A DNA stretch of 9,227 nt from JAXDLK01 sp034666665 (GTDB lineage: Bacteria > Desulfobacterota > Binatia > JACPRU01). The stretch covers positions 1 to 9,227 of the forward strand of contig JAXDLK010000319.1 in assembly GCA_034666665.1 (NCBI GenBank). The letters run 5' to 3'. Shown here one piece after another: positions 1-5,313 of the stretch. Position numbers and translations under genes: made by a program. How positions within the stretch are numbered: the first letter of the stretch is position 1; each line of letters begins with the position of its first letter. Below the pieces are notes generated by a model. That model saw only the letters and a program-made list of their open reading frames with translations, was not told the DNA's origin and did not search any database.

Positions 1-61
1 TGAGATCCTCTTCGCCCGACGGGACGATCGCACCCACCAGGAACCCGGCGACCGAGCACAC
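1..61 (-). CDS. possible N-terminal fragment of a gene cut by the left window edge
   Basis: A minus-strand reading frame opens with GTG at 59-61 and stays open to the window edge, giving 20 codons that begin VCSVAGFLVGAIVPSG. Seventeen of these codons end in G or C, as in the real genes of this window, whereas the plus-strand frame across the same bases does not show this bias. The frame starts four bases after the DUF2188 stop codon, and a GGTGA stretch overlapping that stop could serve as a weak ribosome binding site, so the two genes would be cotranscribed. The N-terminus is mildly hydrophobic (FLVGAIVP). The fragment is too short to assign a family or function, and it could also be chance. 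Confidence 0.3.
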   Translation of the reverse strand, partial: MCSVAGFLVGAIVPSGEEDL

Positions 62-65
62 GCGA

Positions 66-290
66 TCACCCCAACGTCCGACGCAGGCCGGAGCTCGGGG
101 GAAATTTCCACTCCTTTTCGATTCGCCCATTGCGGGCCTTCACCCGCACCTGAGCCGGCTGGTGCGCGCTCGCGAGCTCCTTCGCCTTCTCGATCGCCGC
201 GGTCTTCTTCAAGAAGCGACCCTCGCGAGCCCCTTCGATCTTCCAGCCCTCACCGGCGGCGGGCGTGACCGTGTAGATCTTCCTCGGCAT
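66..290 (-). CDS. DUF2188-type small protein
   Basis: A 74-residue protein starting MPRKIYTVTPAAGEGWKIEG. The pattern is that of the DUF2188 family: a short beta hairpin ending in GW-x-(I/V)-x-x-x-G, a middle helix (residues about 28-42, KKTAAIEKAKELASAH) and a C-terminal strand pair with a (R/D)NGRI-x-x-E turn (RNGRIEKEW). The length is normal for the family. DUF2188 proteins are small cytosolic proteins of unknown function, often found as isolated genes. ATG at 288-290 is the natural start because it sits just before the conserved first strand, although no strong Shine-Dalgarno is visible. It lies in a run of small minus-strand genes, 222 bases downstream of the zinc-ribbon gene. The family call is by pattern recognition, and no biochemical role can be given. 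Confidence 0.75.
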   Translation of the reverse strand: MPRKIYTVTPAAGEGWKIEGAREGRFLKKTAAIEKAKELASAHQPAQVRVKARNGRIEKEWKFPPSSGLRRTLG

Positions 291-301
291 CGTCTCACGC
301 G

Positions 302-319
302 GGCTCGAGCGATCGAGCC
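302..319. repeat. perfect 7-bp hairpin upstream of the DUF2188 gene
   Basis: GGCTCGA (302-308) and TCGAGCC (313-319) form a perfect stem with a 4-base loop. It begins 12 bases upstream of the DUF2188 start codon, so it would lie in that gene's leader if transcription enters from the right. There is no T-tract on either side, so it is not a standard terminator. It may be a chance palindrome in GC-rich DNA. Confidence 0.3.
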
Positions 320-512
320 GCCCCTCGTATCGTCAGCTCAGCTCGAAGGTGCTCCGTTCACGACCGCGGACGAAGTCGGCGAGAAATCGGCCGGTACATC
401 GACGACCAAATCTCCTCTCCGCCTGCAGGACGCTTCCGTACCGCTACCGCAGGTCCGGGCCGGTCGGCAAGCGTATCCAGATCGTCGGCGCCAGGGTCGA
501 GGCGCGCGGACT

Positions 513-839
513 TCAGCCACGCCGCCCGCGTGCTGCGACGCGGCTCTTGAAGTCGCTGAGTATCTTCCCGAGGTCTCGGCGCTTCCCGAGCGGCTCGGTC
601 CTCCGGCCCGGCGAGAGGTCCGGCTGTGCAGAGAAGAATGGCCGCTGATGGGTCGGGTGTCGGGGCTCGAGCGATGCTCCGCACTCGGGACACGTCGGCG
701 CGCGGCGGCTGATCGAGCGGCCGCAGTAGGGACACGGCTGGACGTCTTCCTTCTTGCTGTCCGCGTACACCTCGCCGCCACATTTTTCGCAGCCGGCTGC
801 GTCTTCGCCGATCTGCTCGCCGCATTGAGAACACGTCAT
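513..839 (-). CDS. double zinc-ribbon protein
   Basis: A 108-residue protein whose N-terminal half holds two zinc ribbons: C3-x2-C6 with C17-x2-C20 (CSQCG, CEKCGG) and C36-x2-C39 with C50-x2-C53 (CPYCG, CPECG). All eight zinc ligands are present. The C-terminal half (about residues 58-108) is basic and low in hydrophobics, and it ends in a possible helix (LGKILSDFKSRVAA) and an arginine/glycine-rich tail. No signal peptide or membrane segment is visible, so it is probably cytosolic. Double zinc-ribbon modules of this kind usually mediate protein or nucleic-acid contacts; the specific role is unknown. ATG at 837-839 sits directly before the first ribbon, and only a weak GA-rich sequence precedes it. 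It lies 48 bases downstream of the next minus-strand gene and is probably cotranscribed with it. Confidence 0.8.
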   Translation of the reverse strand: MTCSQCGEQIGEDAAGCEKCGGEVYADSKKEDVQPCPYCGRSISRRAPTCPECGASLEPRHPTHQRPFFSAQPDLSPGRRTEPLGKRRDLGKILSDFKSRVAARGRRG

Positions 840-887
840 CGACGGATCTCGTCCGCGTCGCAGGTTGCCGTCACCCCGAAGAGCGCT

Positions 888-1199
888 TCATCGATCCGCC
901 AGTTGGTAGCCTTTCGACCGCAACGCTTCGCGCGCGGATCGGATCGCAGCTCCGAGCTCGGCGGGCTGGCTGAGCGACTCCAACGCCACACCTCGATCAT
1001 CGCCATCGTAGATGCGTGCTCCGTCCGGATCGAAGATCGCGAACCGGATGCGCTGGTCGGAGTCGAAGACCTCCGTCCTGCAGCTGTGCGGCCGGAAAGC
1101 GTTCGTGAATGCGTCGACGATCTGCTTCCGGGTGAGTCTCACTGCCACTCGAGATCGATTCTCCCGCTCCGACACCCTACCGTTTCGCCCCGCCGGCAA
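888..1199 (-). CDS. small hypothetical protein
   Basis: A roughly 100-residue protein I do not recognise. The body (LTRKQIVDAFTNAF, then RIRFAIFDPDG and a C-terminal helix AAIRSAREALRSKGY) reads as a compact alpha/beta fold with no signal peptide or membrane segment. The start is uncertain. TTG at 1197-1199 has GGAG six bases upstream and gives 103 residues. In-frame GTG codons at 1146-1148 and 1140-1142 give 86 or 84 residues and begin nearer the well-structured part, since the first 18 residues of the long form are Arg/Gly/Glu-rich. Its stop is 48 bases before the zinc-ribbon gene, and it begins 18 bases after the upstream gene's stop, so an operon of small proteins is likely. Codon third positions are G/C-rich through the body, which supports real coding. 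Confidence 0.6.
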   Translation of the reverse strand: MPAGRNGRVSERENRSRVAVRLTRKQIVDAFTNAFRPHSCRTEVFDSDQRIRFAIFDPDGARIYDGDDRGVALESLSQPAELGAAIRSAREALRSKGYQLADR

Positions 1200-1217
1200 C
1201 GGACTCTCCGCGACCGA

Positions 1218-1445
1218 TCATCCCTCGCCCTCCTCCGATGCCGGCGCCGGCCGCGCCGCTCGCCCGCGGACGCGGTCGCGCACGATGTCTTCGAGGCGCA
1301 TCGCGTCCTCGACCGCGCGGTTGTAGACTGCCTGGTTCACCTCGCTCGCGACCTTGTCCGCCGTCCTTGCCGCGAGAATCGTTGCGGCGGCCTGCAGCAG
1401 GGCGTTCTCGGTTGGCGAAAGGGTGGGATACATCACTCCAGGCAT
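1218..1445 (-). CDS. small helical hypothetical protein (75 aa)
   Basis: A 75-residue protein starting MPGVMYPTLSPTENALLQAA. It is mostly predicted helix: an Ala-rich amphipathic stretch (ENALLQAAATILAARTADKV), a second helix (ASEVNQAVYNRAVEDAMRLEDIVRDRV) and a short Arg/Pro/Glu tail. No cysteines, signal peptide or clear membrane segment are visible, and I do not recognise the family. The start is well defined because an AAAGGAG Shine-Dalgarno lies eight bases upstream of ATG 1443-1445. The longer frame reaching 1556 would add 37 Cys/Arg-rich residues of poor quality and would put this ribosome site inside the gene. It is the first gene of the minus-strand small-gene run. Confidence 0.65.
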   Translation of the reverse strand: MPGVMYPTLSPTENALLQAAATILAARTADKVASEVNQAVYNRAVEDAMRLEDIVRDRVRGRAARPAPASEEGEG

Positions 1446-1453
1446 CGCGTGTA

Positions 1454-1460
1454 CTCCTTT
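1454..1460 (-). promoter_or_regulatory. strong Shine-Dalgarno (AAAGGAG) fixing the start at 1445
   Basis: The minus strand reads AAAGGAG at 1460-1454, eight bases before the ATG at 1445. This is the best ribosome binding site in the left third of the window, and it decides the start of the 75-residue gene over longer in-frame starts. Confidence 0.65.
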
Positions 1461-1752
1461 GACGTGCTGCCCGCGTCGCAGCTCTCGGCCTCGACCGAAC
1501 GTCCGATGCGCGAACGGGTCCCGCAGACATCGTCCGTCGTCGCAATCCTCGCACACGTCCGTCCGCGGTTCATCGACTCCTCGTCCCGAGGCCTGCTCGA
1601 TACCCCGTACTCGGGCCCGAGAGCACCTCCGGCCTCCTCACGAATATCTCATACCAGCCTTTCCGCTGCAGCATGCCGTGAGGCGCCGGCATGGAGGACC
1701 CGGTCCGACAAGCGTCGTCGTCTCCGACCACGACGGCTCGGTCGCCGGCTGA
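1461..1752. other. intergenic stretch between divergent gene sets, no convincing gene
   Basis: This lies between the leftward small-gene run and the rightward copper genes; the whole gene-free interval is 1446-1789. Open frames cross it on both strands, but they are Arg/Ser/Pro-rich, lack ribosome binding sites and match no family. One minus-strand frame with an internal ATG near 1691 would give about 40 residues (MPAPHGMLQRKGWYEIFVRR...) ending at 1570. It has fair third-position bias but no ribosome site, so it is not called. The region presumably holds divergent promoters; the only recognisable one is at its right end. Confidence 0.4.
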
Positions 1753-1781
1753 TTGACACGATCCGGAGGCGCGAATAGCGT
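1753..1781 (+). promoter_or_regulatory. candidate sigma70-type promoter for the small secreted protein / tolC / oxidase set
   Basis: A perfect TTGACA lies at 1753-1758, followed after 17 bases by TAGCGT at 1776-1781, which keeps the three most conserved -10 positions (T, A and final T). The predicted transcription start would be near 1788, only a couple of bases before the ATG at 1790. The message would then be leaderless or nearly so, which agrees with the lack of a properly spaced Shine-Dalgarno (the GGAGG at 1765-1769 is 20 bases away). No CueR- or CsoR-type dyad is evident in the spacer. The -10 match is moderate, so this is a candidate only. Confidence 0.4.
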
Positions 1782-1789
1782 CCCTACCG

Positions 1790-2164
1790 ATGACGCTCCG
1801 GGCACGGATCGCGCTCGCCTTGGCCCTGACCGTCGTCCTCACGGCGGCGATACACTCCGCCTTCGCCTGCGCAGCCACGATGCACGACGTCGGCGCCTCG
1901 ACACCTCGTTGCCACCCGGGCGGTCCAAGCACCCCATCCCGGGACGCCGCACCCGCCTGCTGCCGGCAACCCGCGACCGCTGCCGCCACGCAGAAGCCCG
2001 CTCGAGCGGGCGAGGAGCGTCACGTCCGGCAGCCGCTGCACGCCGCCGCGGCTCTGGCCACCTTCGCACCCTCCGGGGTCGAGACTTCGATCCGAGTCGC
2101 GACATCCCCTTCCCTGCCGCGTTCGCTGCGGCCTCATCTCCTCCTGCAGTCCCTTCTCCTCTGA
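1790..2164 (+). CDS. small exported Cys/His-containing protein of a copper locus
   Basis: A 124-residue protein with a clear Sec signal peptide: basic MTLRAR, then a hydrophobic core (about residues 7-20), with likely cleavage near the SAFACA stretch around residue 28. The mature part is Ala/Pro-rich and carries C41-H42 and the pair C57-C58, several histidines (32, 42, 78, 84, 106) and M31. It ends in a hydrophobic RPHLLLQSLLL tail. Small, poorly conserved exported proteins with His/Cys motifs and a short leucine-rich terminal tail are often found just upstream of CusC-like genes in copper clusters; this one fits that pattern from memory. A periplasmic copper-binding or metal-sensing role is inference. 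Coding is supported by signal-peptide structure and strong G/C third-position bias. Its stop is 115 bases before the tolC-like gene, probably in the same transcript. Confidence 0.65.
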   Translation: MTLRARIALALALTVVLTAAIHSAFACAATMHDVGASTPRCHPGGPSTPSRDAAPACCRQPATAAATQKPARAGEERHVRQPLHAAAALATFAPSGVETSIRVATSPSLPRSLRPHLLLQSLLL

Positions 2165-2180
2165 GCTGACTCCCGGCGTC

Positions 2181-2198
2181 GCCCTCGAAGCCGAGGGC
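2181..2198 (+). other. perfect 7-bp stem-loop between the small exported protein and the tolC-like gene
   Basis: GCCCTCG (2181-2187), loop AAGC, then CGAGGGC (2192-2198), starting 17 bases after the stop at 2164. It is very GC-rich and stable but not followed by a T-tract. It could act as a partial terminator, an RNA-processing or decay barrier that sets different levels of the flanking genes, or it may have no role. Confidence 0.35.
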
Positions 2199-2264
2199 TC
2201 CGACCGCTGCGCGACTCGCGCATGCGTCGGATCGTGCCGTTGCGCCACGACGCAGCCAGAGGGC

Positions 2265-2276
2265 GGAGGAGAGGAG
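2265..2276 (+). promoter_or_regulatory. extended Shine-Dalgarno of the tolC-like gene
   Basis: The purine run GGAGGAGAGGAG lies just before ATG 2280. GGAGG at 2265-2269 is ten bases from the start and GAGGAG at 2271-2276 is three bases from it. The tandem sites support the ATG at 2280 despite the unusually long basic leader of the protein. Confidence 0.55.
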
Positions 2277-2279
2277 CTC

Positions 2280-3794
2280 ATGAGACAGGCCGTAACGGAG
2301 ATTTTGCGCGAGTCGAAAGCGGCTACGCGCCGTCGGCGAGATGGAGCACGGACGCGCGCGGGCGGGCGCCGCAGGGCTGCGTTCCTCACCACATTGGTCG
2401 CGCCGGCGCTGCTTGCGGGCTGTGCTGCTCTCGCTCTGGATTCAGGCCCGGCCCGCGAAGAAGTCGCGCACCTCGTGCGTGAACGCTCGGGCCGCGGCGT
2501 GACGCCGGCGTTCCCTTCACAGGACCGCCGCGCCGTGGAGCGTCGAATCCGCTCTCTCCTGACGAATGGTCTCACGGTCGACGAGACCGTCGAGGTGATG
2601 CTCCTCCAGAACCGGGATCTTCGCGCACTCTACACGGACCTCGACGTCTCTCAGTCCGACGTCGTTCAGGCGACGCTTCTTCACAACCCGGTGCTCGATG
2701 CCGTCGCGGGGGTTCCGATCGGTGGCGGGACGGCCGACATCTCGTTCGGCGTGGCCATGGACGTCATCGACCTCTTGTACGTACCGCTCCGGAGACAGGT
2801 CGCTGCGGCCATGCTCGAGCGGACCAAGCTTCGAGTCGCCGGTGAGGTCCTGGATTTCGTCTGGCGGACGCAGATCGCCTATTACCGGCACCAGGCCGAC
2901 GAGCAGATGCTCGAGGTCCGCCGCCAGGTCGGAGCGTCGACCGCGGCATCGTTCGAGCTCACCCGACGACTTCGCGAGGCGGGGAACGTCACGGCCCTGG
3001 CGCTCGCCTCGGAGGAGAGCATCGCGGAGGAGGCGAAGCTCGACGTCAGTGCCGCCGAGATCGACGCGCGCGAGAGCCGCGAGCGGCTGAACGTGCTGAT
3101 GGCCTTTTCGGACCCGGTCGCAAGCGACTGGAAGACCGCCTCCAGCCGACTCCCCGACCCTCCAGCGGACGCGCTCGATCTCCGACGGATCGAAGCGCGC
3201 GCCAGCGAGCGGAGCCTCGACCTCGCGGCCGCCGCGCAACTGGTCACCGCCGCGGGCCGAGTGCTCGGGCTCGACCGCGCCGACGCGCTCTTCCCGGAAA
3301 CGGTCGTCGGCGGAAGGAGCGAGCGCAAGCGTTCGACGTGGCAGCTCGGACCGACGCTCACGCTGCCGATTCCGCTCTTCGATCGAGGCCAGGCGCGACT
3401 CGCCCGCGCACGCGCCGAGCTCGAGCGCGCTCGCGAGCTCCGCCAGGCGCTCGCGGTACGGATCCGTTCCGCCGCGCGATCGGCGCGCGACCGCGTCGCC
3501 GGGCACCGGGATCGGGCGCTTCACTACCGGAACGTGATGCTGCCGGTGCGCGAGCGGGTCCTTCGCGAGACCACGCTGCAGTACAACGCAATGCAGGTGG
3601 GCCCCCTCGACGTTCTGCGCGCGGAAGAGCAGCAGATCACGACCGCCGAGCGCTACATCGAGGCGCTCACCAGTTACTGGACGGCCCGGGCCGATCTCGG
3701 GCTGGTCCTCGCCGGTCGGCTTCCTCCGGGCGAGCCCGCCCCTGCTCCCCCGGCTCTCGAGCAACTGCCGCGATTCCCGTTCCCGGCACTTTGA
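2280..3794 (+). CDS. TolC-family outer-membrane efflux lipoprotein (CusC-like)
   Basis: A 504-residue outer-membrane efflux channel of the TolC/OEP family. A long Arg-rich leader (residues 1-33) precedes a hydrophobic segment and a lipobox LAGC (45-48), so C48 is probably lipidated and the mature protein tethered to the outer membrane, as in CusC. Two OEP repeats follow. The first has the typical HNPVL (135-139) and helical hairpins to about 275 (RESRERLNVLMAF). The second has the strand GPTLTLPIPLFDRGQA (357-372) and a long coiled coil with QYNAMQVGPLDVLRAEEQ (434-451), a standard second-repeat signature. The length is usual for the family. It is followed at once by a multicopper oxidase; its TGA (3792-3794) shares a base with a possible ATG of that gene. 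Such channels normally pair with an RND or similar pump plus adaptor, and neither is in this window. Copper specificity is inferred from the neighbours only. Confidence 0.9.
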   Translation: MRQAVTEILRESKAATRRRRDGARTRAGGRRRAAFLTTLVAPALLAGCAALALDSGPAREEVAHLVRERSGRGVTPAFPSQDRRAVERRIRSLLTNGLTVDETVEVMLLQNRDLRALYTDLDVSQSDVVQATLLHNPVLDAVAGVPIGGGTADISFGVAMDVIDLLYVPLRRQVAAAMLERTKLRVAGEVLDFVWRTQIAYYRHQADEQMLEVRRQVGASTAASFELTRRLREAGNVTALALASEESIAEEAKLDVSAAEIDARESRERLNVLMAFSDPVASDWKTASSRLPDPPADALDLRRIEARASERSLDLAAAAQLVTAAGRVLGLDRADALFPETVVGGRSERKRSTWQLGPTLTLPIPLFDRGQARLARARAELERARELRQALAVRIRSAARSARDRVAGHRDRALHYRNVMLPVRERVLRETTLQYNAMQVGPLDVLRAEEQQITTAERYIEALTSYWTARADLGLVLAGRLPPGEPAPAPPALEQLPRFPFPAL

Positions 3795-3820
3795 TGACCC
3801 GAAAGGATGGGTACCCGATC

Positions 3821-5206
3821 ATGAAGACCGACCACGATCGAACGATCGGCCGCCGAGCGTTCCTCGTCAGCGCGGCCGCGCTCGGCGCCGGCGTCTCCAC
3901 GGCGCGAGCGCAGCACCCGTCGCACCACTTGCCGGCCAGCGAGACCTCGAACGTCCGCTCATCCGAGGGACCGCGTGAAGGCGATCCGCCGATCGATCGG
4001 CGCCCCGCGCTTCCGCTGGGCGAGGCCGGCAAGGACTACACGCCCGTGGTCACTCCGAACAACGTGTCGCTCGCGTGGAAGGCGGTTGATGGCGTCAAGG
4101 TCTACCACCTGATCGCCGAGGAGGTAGAGCACGAGTTCGCGCCGGGTCTGAAGGCGCACTGCTGGGGCTTCAACGGCCGCATCCACGGCCCGACGATCGA
4201 AGCCGTGGAGGGCGATCGCGTCCGCATCTACGTGACGAACCGGCTGCCTTCCGGCACGAGCGTTCACTGGCACGGGCTCCTGGTCCCGAACGGCATGGAC
4301 GGGGTCGCGGGCCTGACGCAGAAGGTGATCCGTCCGGGCGAGACGTTCCGCTACGAGTTCACGCTGCGCCAGCACGGCACGCACATGTACCACTCGCACC
4401 ACGACGAGATGACCCAGATGGCGCTCGGCACCATGGGCCTCTTCGTGATCCATCCCCGCGCGCCGCGAGAGCGACCGGATCGTGACTTCGCCTACATGCT
4501 CGCCGAGTGGCGCATCGACGTCGGCACCGCGCGCCCGAACCCGAACGAGATGCTCGGCTTCAACCTCTTCACGTTGAACGGCAAGGCATTCCCGGCGACG
4601 GCGCCGATGCTCGCGAGGCTCGGCGACCGGGTGCGGATCCGCGTCGCGAACGTCGCCGCGATGAACCATCATCCGATCCACCTCCACGGCTACCAGTTCC
4701 GCGTGACCGAGACCGACGGCGGGCAGATTCCCGCGTCCGCGCAGCAGCTCGAGACGTCGGTGCTGGTGGCGATCGGACAGTCGCGCACGTTCGAGTTCGT
4801 CGCCGACGCGCCGGGCGACTGGGCGATGCACTGCCACATGACGCACCACGTGATGAACCAGATGGGCGACAAGTTTCCCAACATGATCGGGGTCGAAGCG
4901 GGCGATGTCGACGCCCGGGTGCGCCAGCTCCTGCCCGGCTACATGACGATGGGAACCGACGGCATGGCGGAGCACGGCATGCACGTCGAATCCGGACACG
5001 TGCCCGTACCGGAGAACAGCATCCCCATGCGCGGCGGCGCCGGGCCGTTCGACTACATCACGATGGGCGGCCTCTTCACCTTGCTCAAGGTCCGGGAGAA
5101 GCTCGACAGCGACGACCGCGATCCGGGCTGGTACCGGCACCCTCGCTCCACCGTGGCCAGCCGGGCAACCGCCGACGAGCTCCGTCGCGACGGCATCGAC
5201 GTCTGA
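3821..5206 (+). CDS. Tat-exported two-domain-type multicopper oxidase (copper oxidase)
   Basis: A 461-residue periplasmic multicopper oxidase, expected to oxidise Cu(I) or organic substrates while reducing O2 to water. The N-terminus has a twin-arginine signal, GRRAFLVSAAALGAG (10-24), ending near ARAQ (29-31). Copper motifs are HWHG (149-152), YHSH (190-193), HHPIHLHG (283-290) and HCHMTHHVMNQM (337-348). They give all type 1, 2 and 3 ligands, with M348 as the likely axial type-1 ligand. The first and last pairs are only about 90 residues apart, so there is no room for a middle cupredoxin domain, unlike CueO/CopA. After the last domain comes a Met/His-rich stretch (about 374-393: YMTMG, GMAEHGMHVES) and a conserved-looking MGGLFTLLKVR end. 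The start at 3821 has AAAGGA 13 bases upstream. ATG 3794, overlapping the tolC-like stop (TGATG), would add nine residues and allow translational coupling. Confidence 0.9.
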   Translation: MKTDHDRTIGRRAFLVSAAALGAGVSTARAQHPSHHLPASETSNVRSSEGPREGDPPIDRRPALPLGEAGKDYTPVVTPNNVSLAWKAVDGVKVYHLIAEEVEHEFAPGLKAHCWGFNGRIHGPTIEAVEGDRVRIYVTNRLPSGTSVHWHGLLVPNGMDGVAGLTQKVIRPGETFRYEFTLRQHGTHMYHSHHDEMTQMALGTMGLFVIHPRAPRERPDRDFAYMLAEWRIDVGTARPNPNEMLGFNLFTLNGKAFPATAPMLARLGDRVRIRVANVAAMNHHPIHLHGYQFRVTETDGGQIPASAQQLETSVLVAIGQSRTFEFVADAPGDWAMHCHMTHHVMNQMGDKFPNMIGVEAGDVDARVRQLLPGYMTMGTDGMAEHGMHVESGHVPVPENSIPMRGGAGPFDYITMGGLFTLLKVREKLDSDDRDPGWYRHPRSTVASRATADELRRDGIDV

Positions 5207-5239
5207 CGACCGCGTCCACAGGGAACCCTCTACCGAATT

Positions 5240-5286
5240 CCCTCTCCCATCCTGGGAGAGGGTGGCGCGCAAGCGCCGGGTGAGGG
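5240..5286. repeat. REP-like palindromic element between convergent genes
   Basis: CCCTCTCCCA (5240-5249) and TGGGAGAGGG (5253-5262) form a perfect 10-bp stem with a TCC loop. It is followed directly by GGCGC, loop GCAA, GCGCC (5264-5277) and then GGGTGAGGG (5278-5286). The layout CCCTCTCCC / GGGAGAGGG / GGCGC..GCGCC / GGGTGAGGG is that of the interspersed extragenic palindromes common in high-GC proteobacterial and related genomes. The position, 34 bases after one stop and 28 bases before the opposite stop, is typical. It may help terminate or stabilise both converging transcripts; no T-tract is present. The second hairpin's GCAA is a stable GNRA tetraloop. Confidence 0.75.
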
Positions 5287-5307
5287 ACTCCCCCCGCGTG
5301 GGGGTCC
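5285..5307. terminator. third hairpin in the convergent gap, possible bidirectional terminator
   Basis: GGAC plus a C-run (5285-5295) can pair with a G-run plus GTCC (5300-5307), with one T bulged or in a T-G wobble and a short GCGT-type loop. It abuts the REP-like element and lies just seven bases past the ATPase stop on the minus strand. There is no T-tract, so any terminator role would be through structure alone. Confidence 0.35.
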
Positions 5308-5313
5308 GCCGGG

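Noticed and set aside
301..675. 13-base direct repeat GGGCTCGAGCGAT at 301-313 and 663-675
   Set aside because: Only two copies, one inside the zinc-ribbon gene, made of GC-rich words common here. Probably chance.
162..1778. 538-codon open frame on the plus strand
   Set aside because: It runs opposite several better genes, is Arg/Ser/Pro-rich with no recognisable domain and lacks a ribosome site. It is a typical GC-rich antisense frame.
1570..1989. Minus-strand frame of 139 codons, including a possible 40-residue peptide from an internal ATG near 1691
   Set aside because: Most of it is antisense to the exported-protein gene, whose signal peptide and codon bias are clear. The internal peptide has no Shine-Dalgarno and no recognisable features.
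2517..3764. 415-codon frame opposite the tolC-like gene
   Set aside because: It mirrors the coding strand's codon bias. The plus strand has an unmistakable TolC-family protein.
3959..5272. 437-codon frame opposite the first oxidase
   Set aside because: It is His/Arg/Val-rich because it reads antisense to the His/Asp-rich oxidase motifs, and it has no family resemblance.
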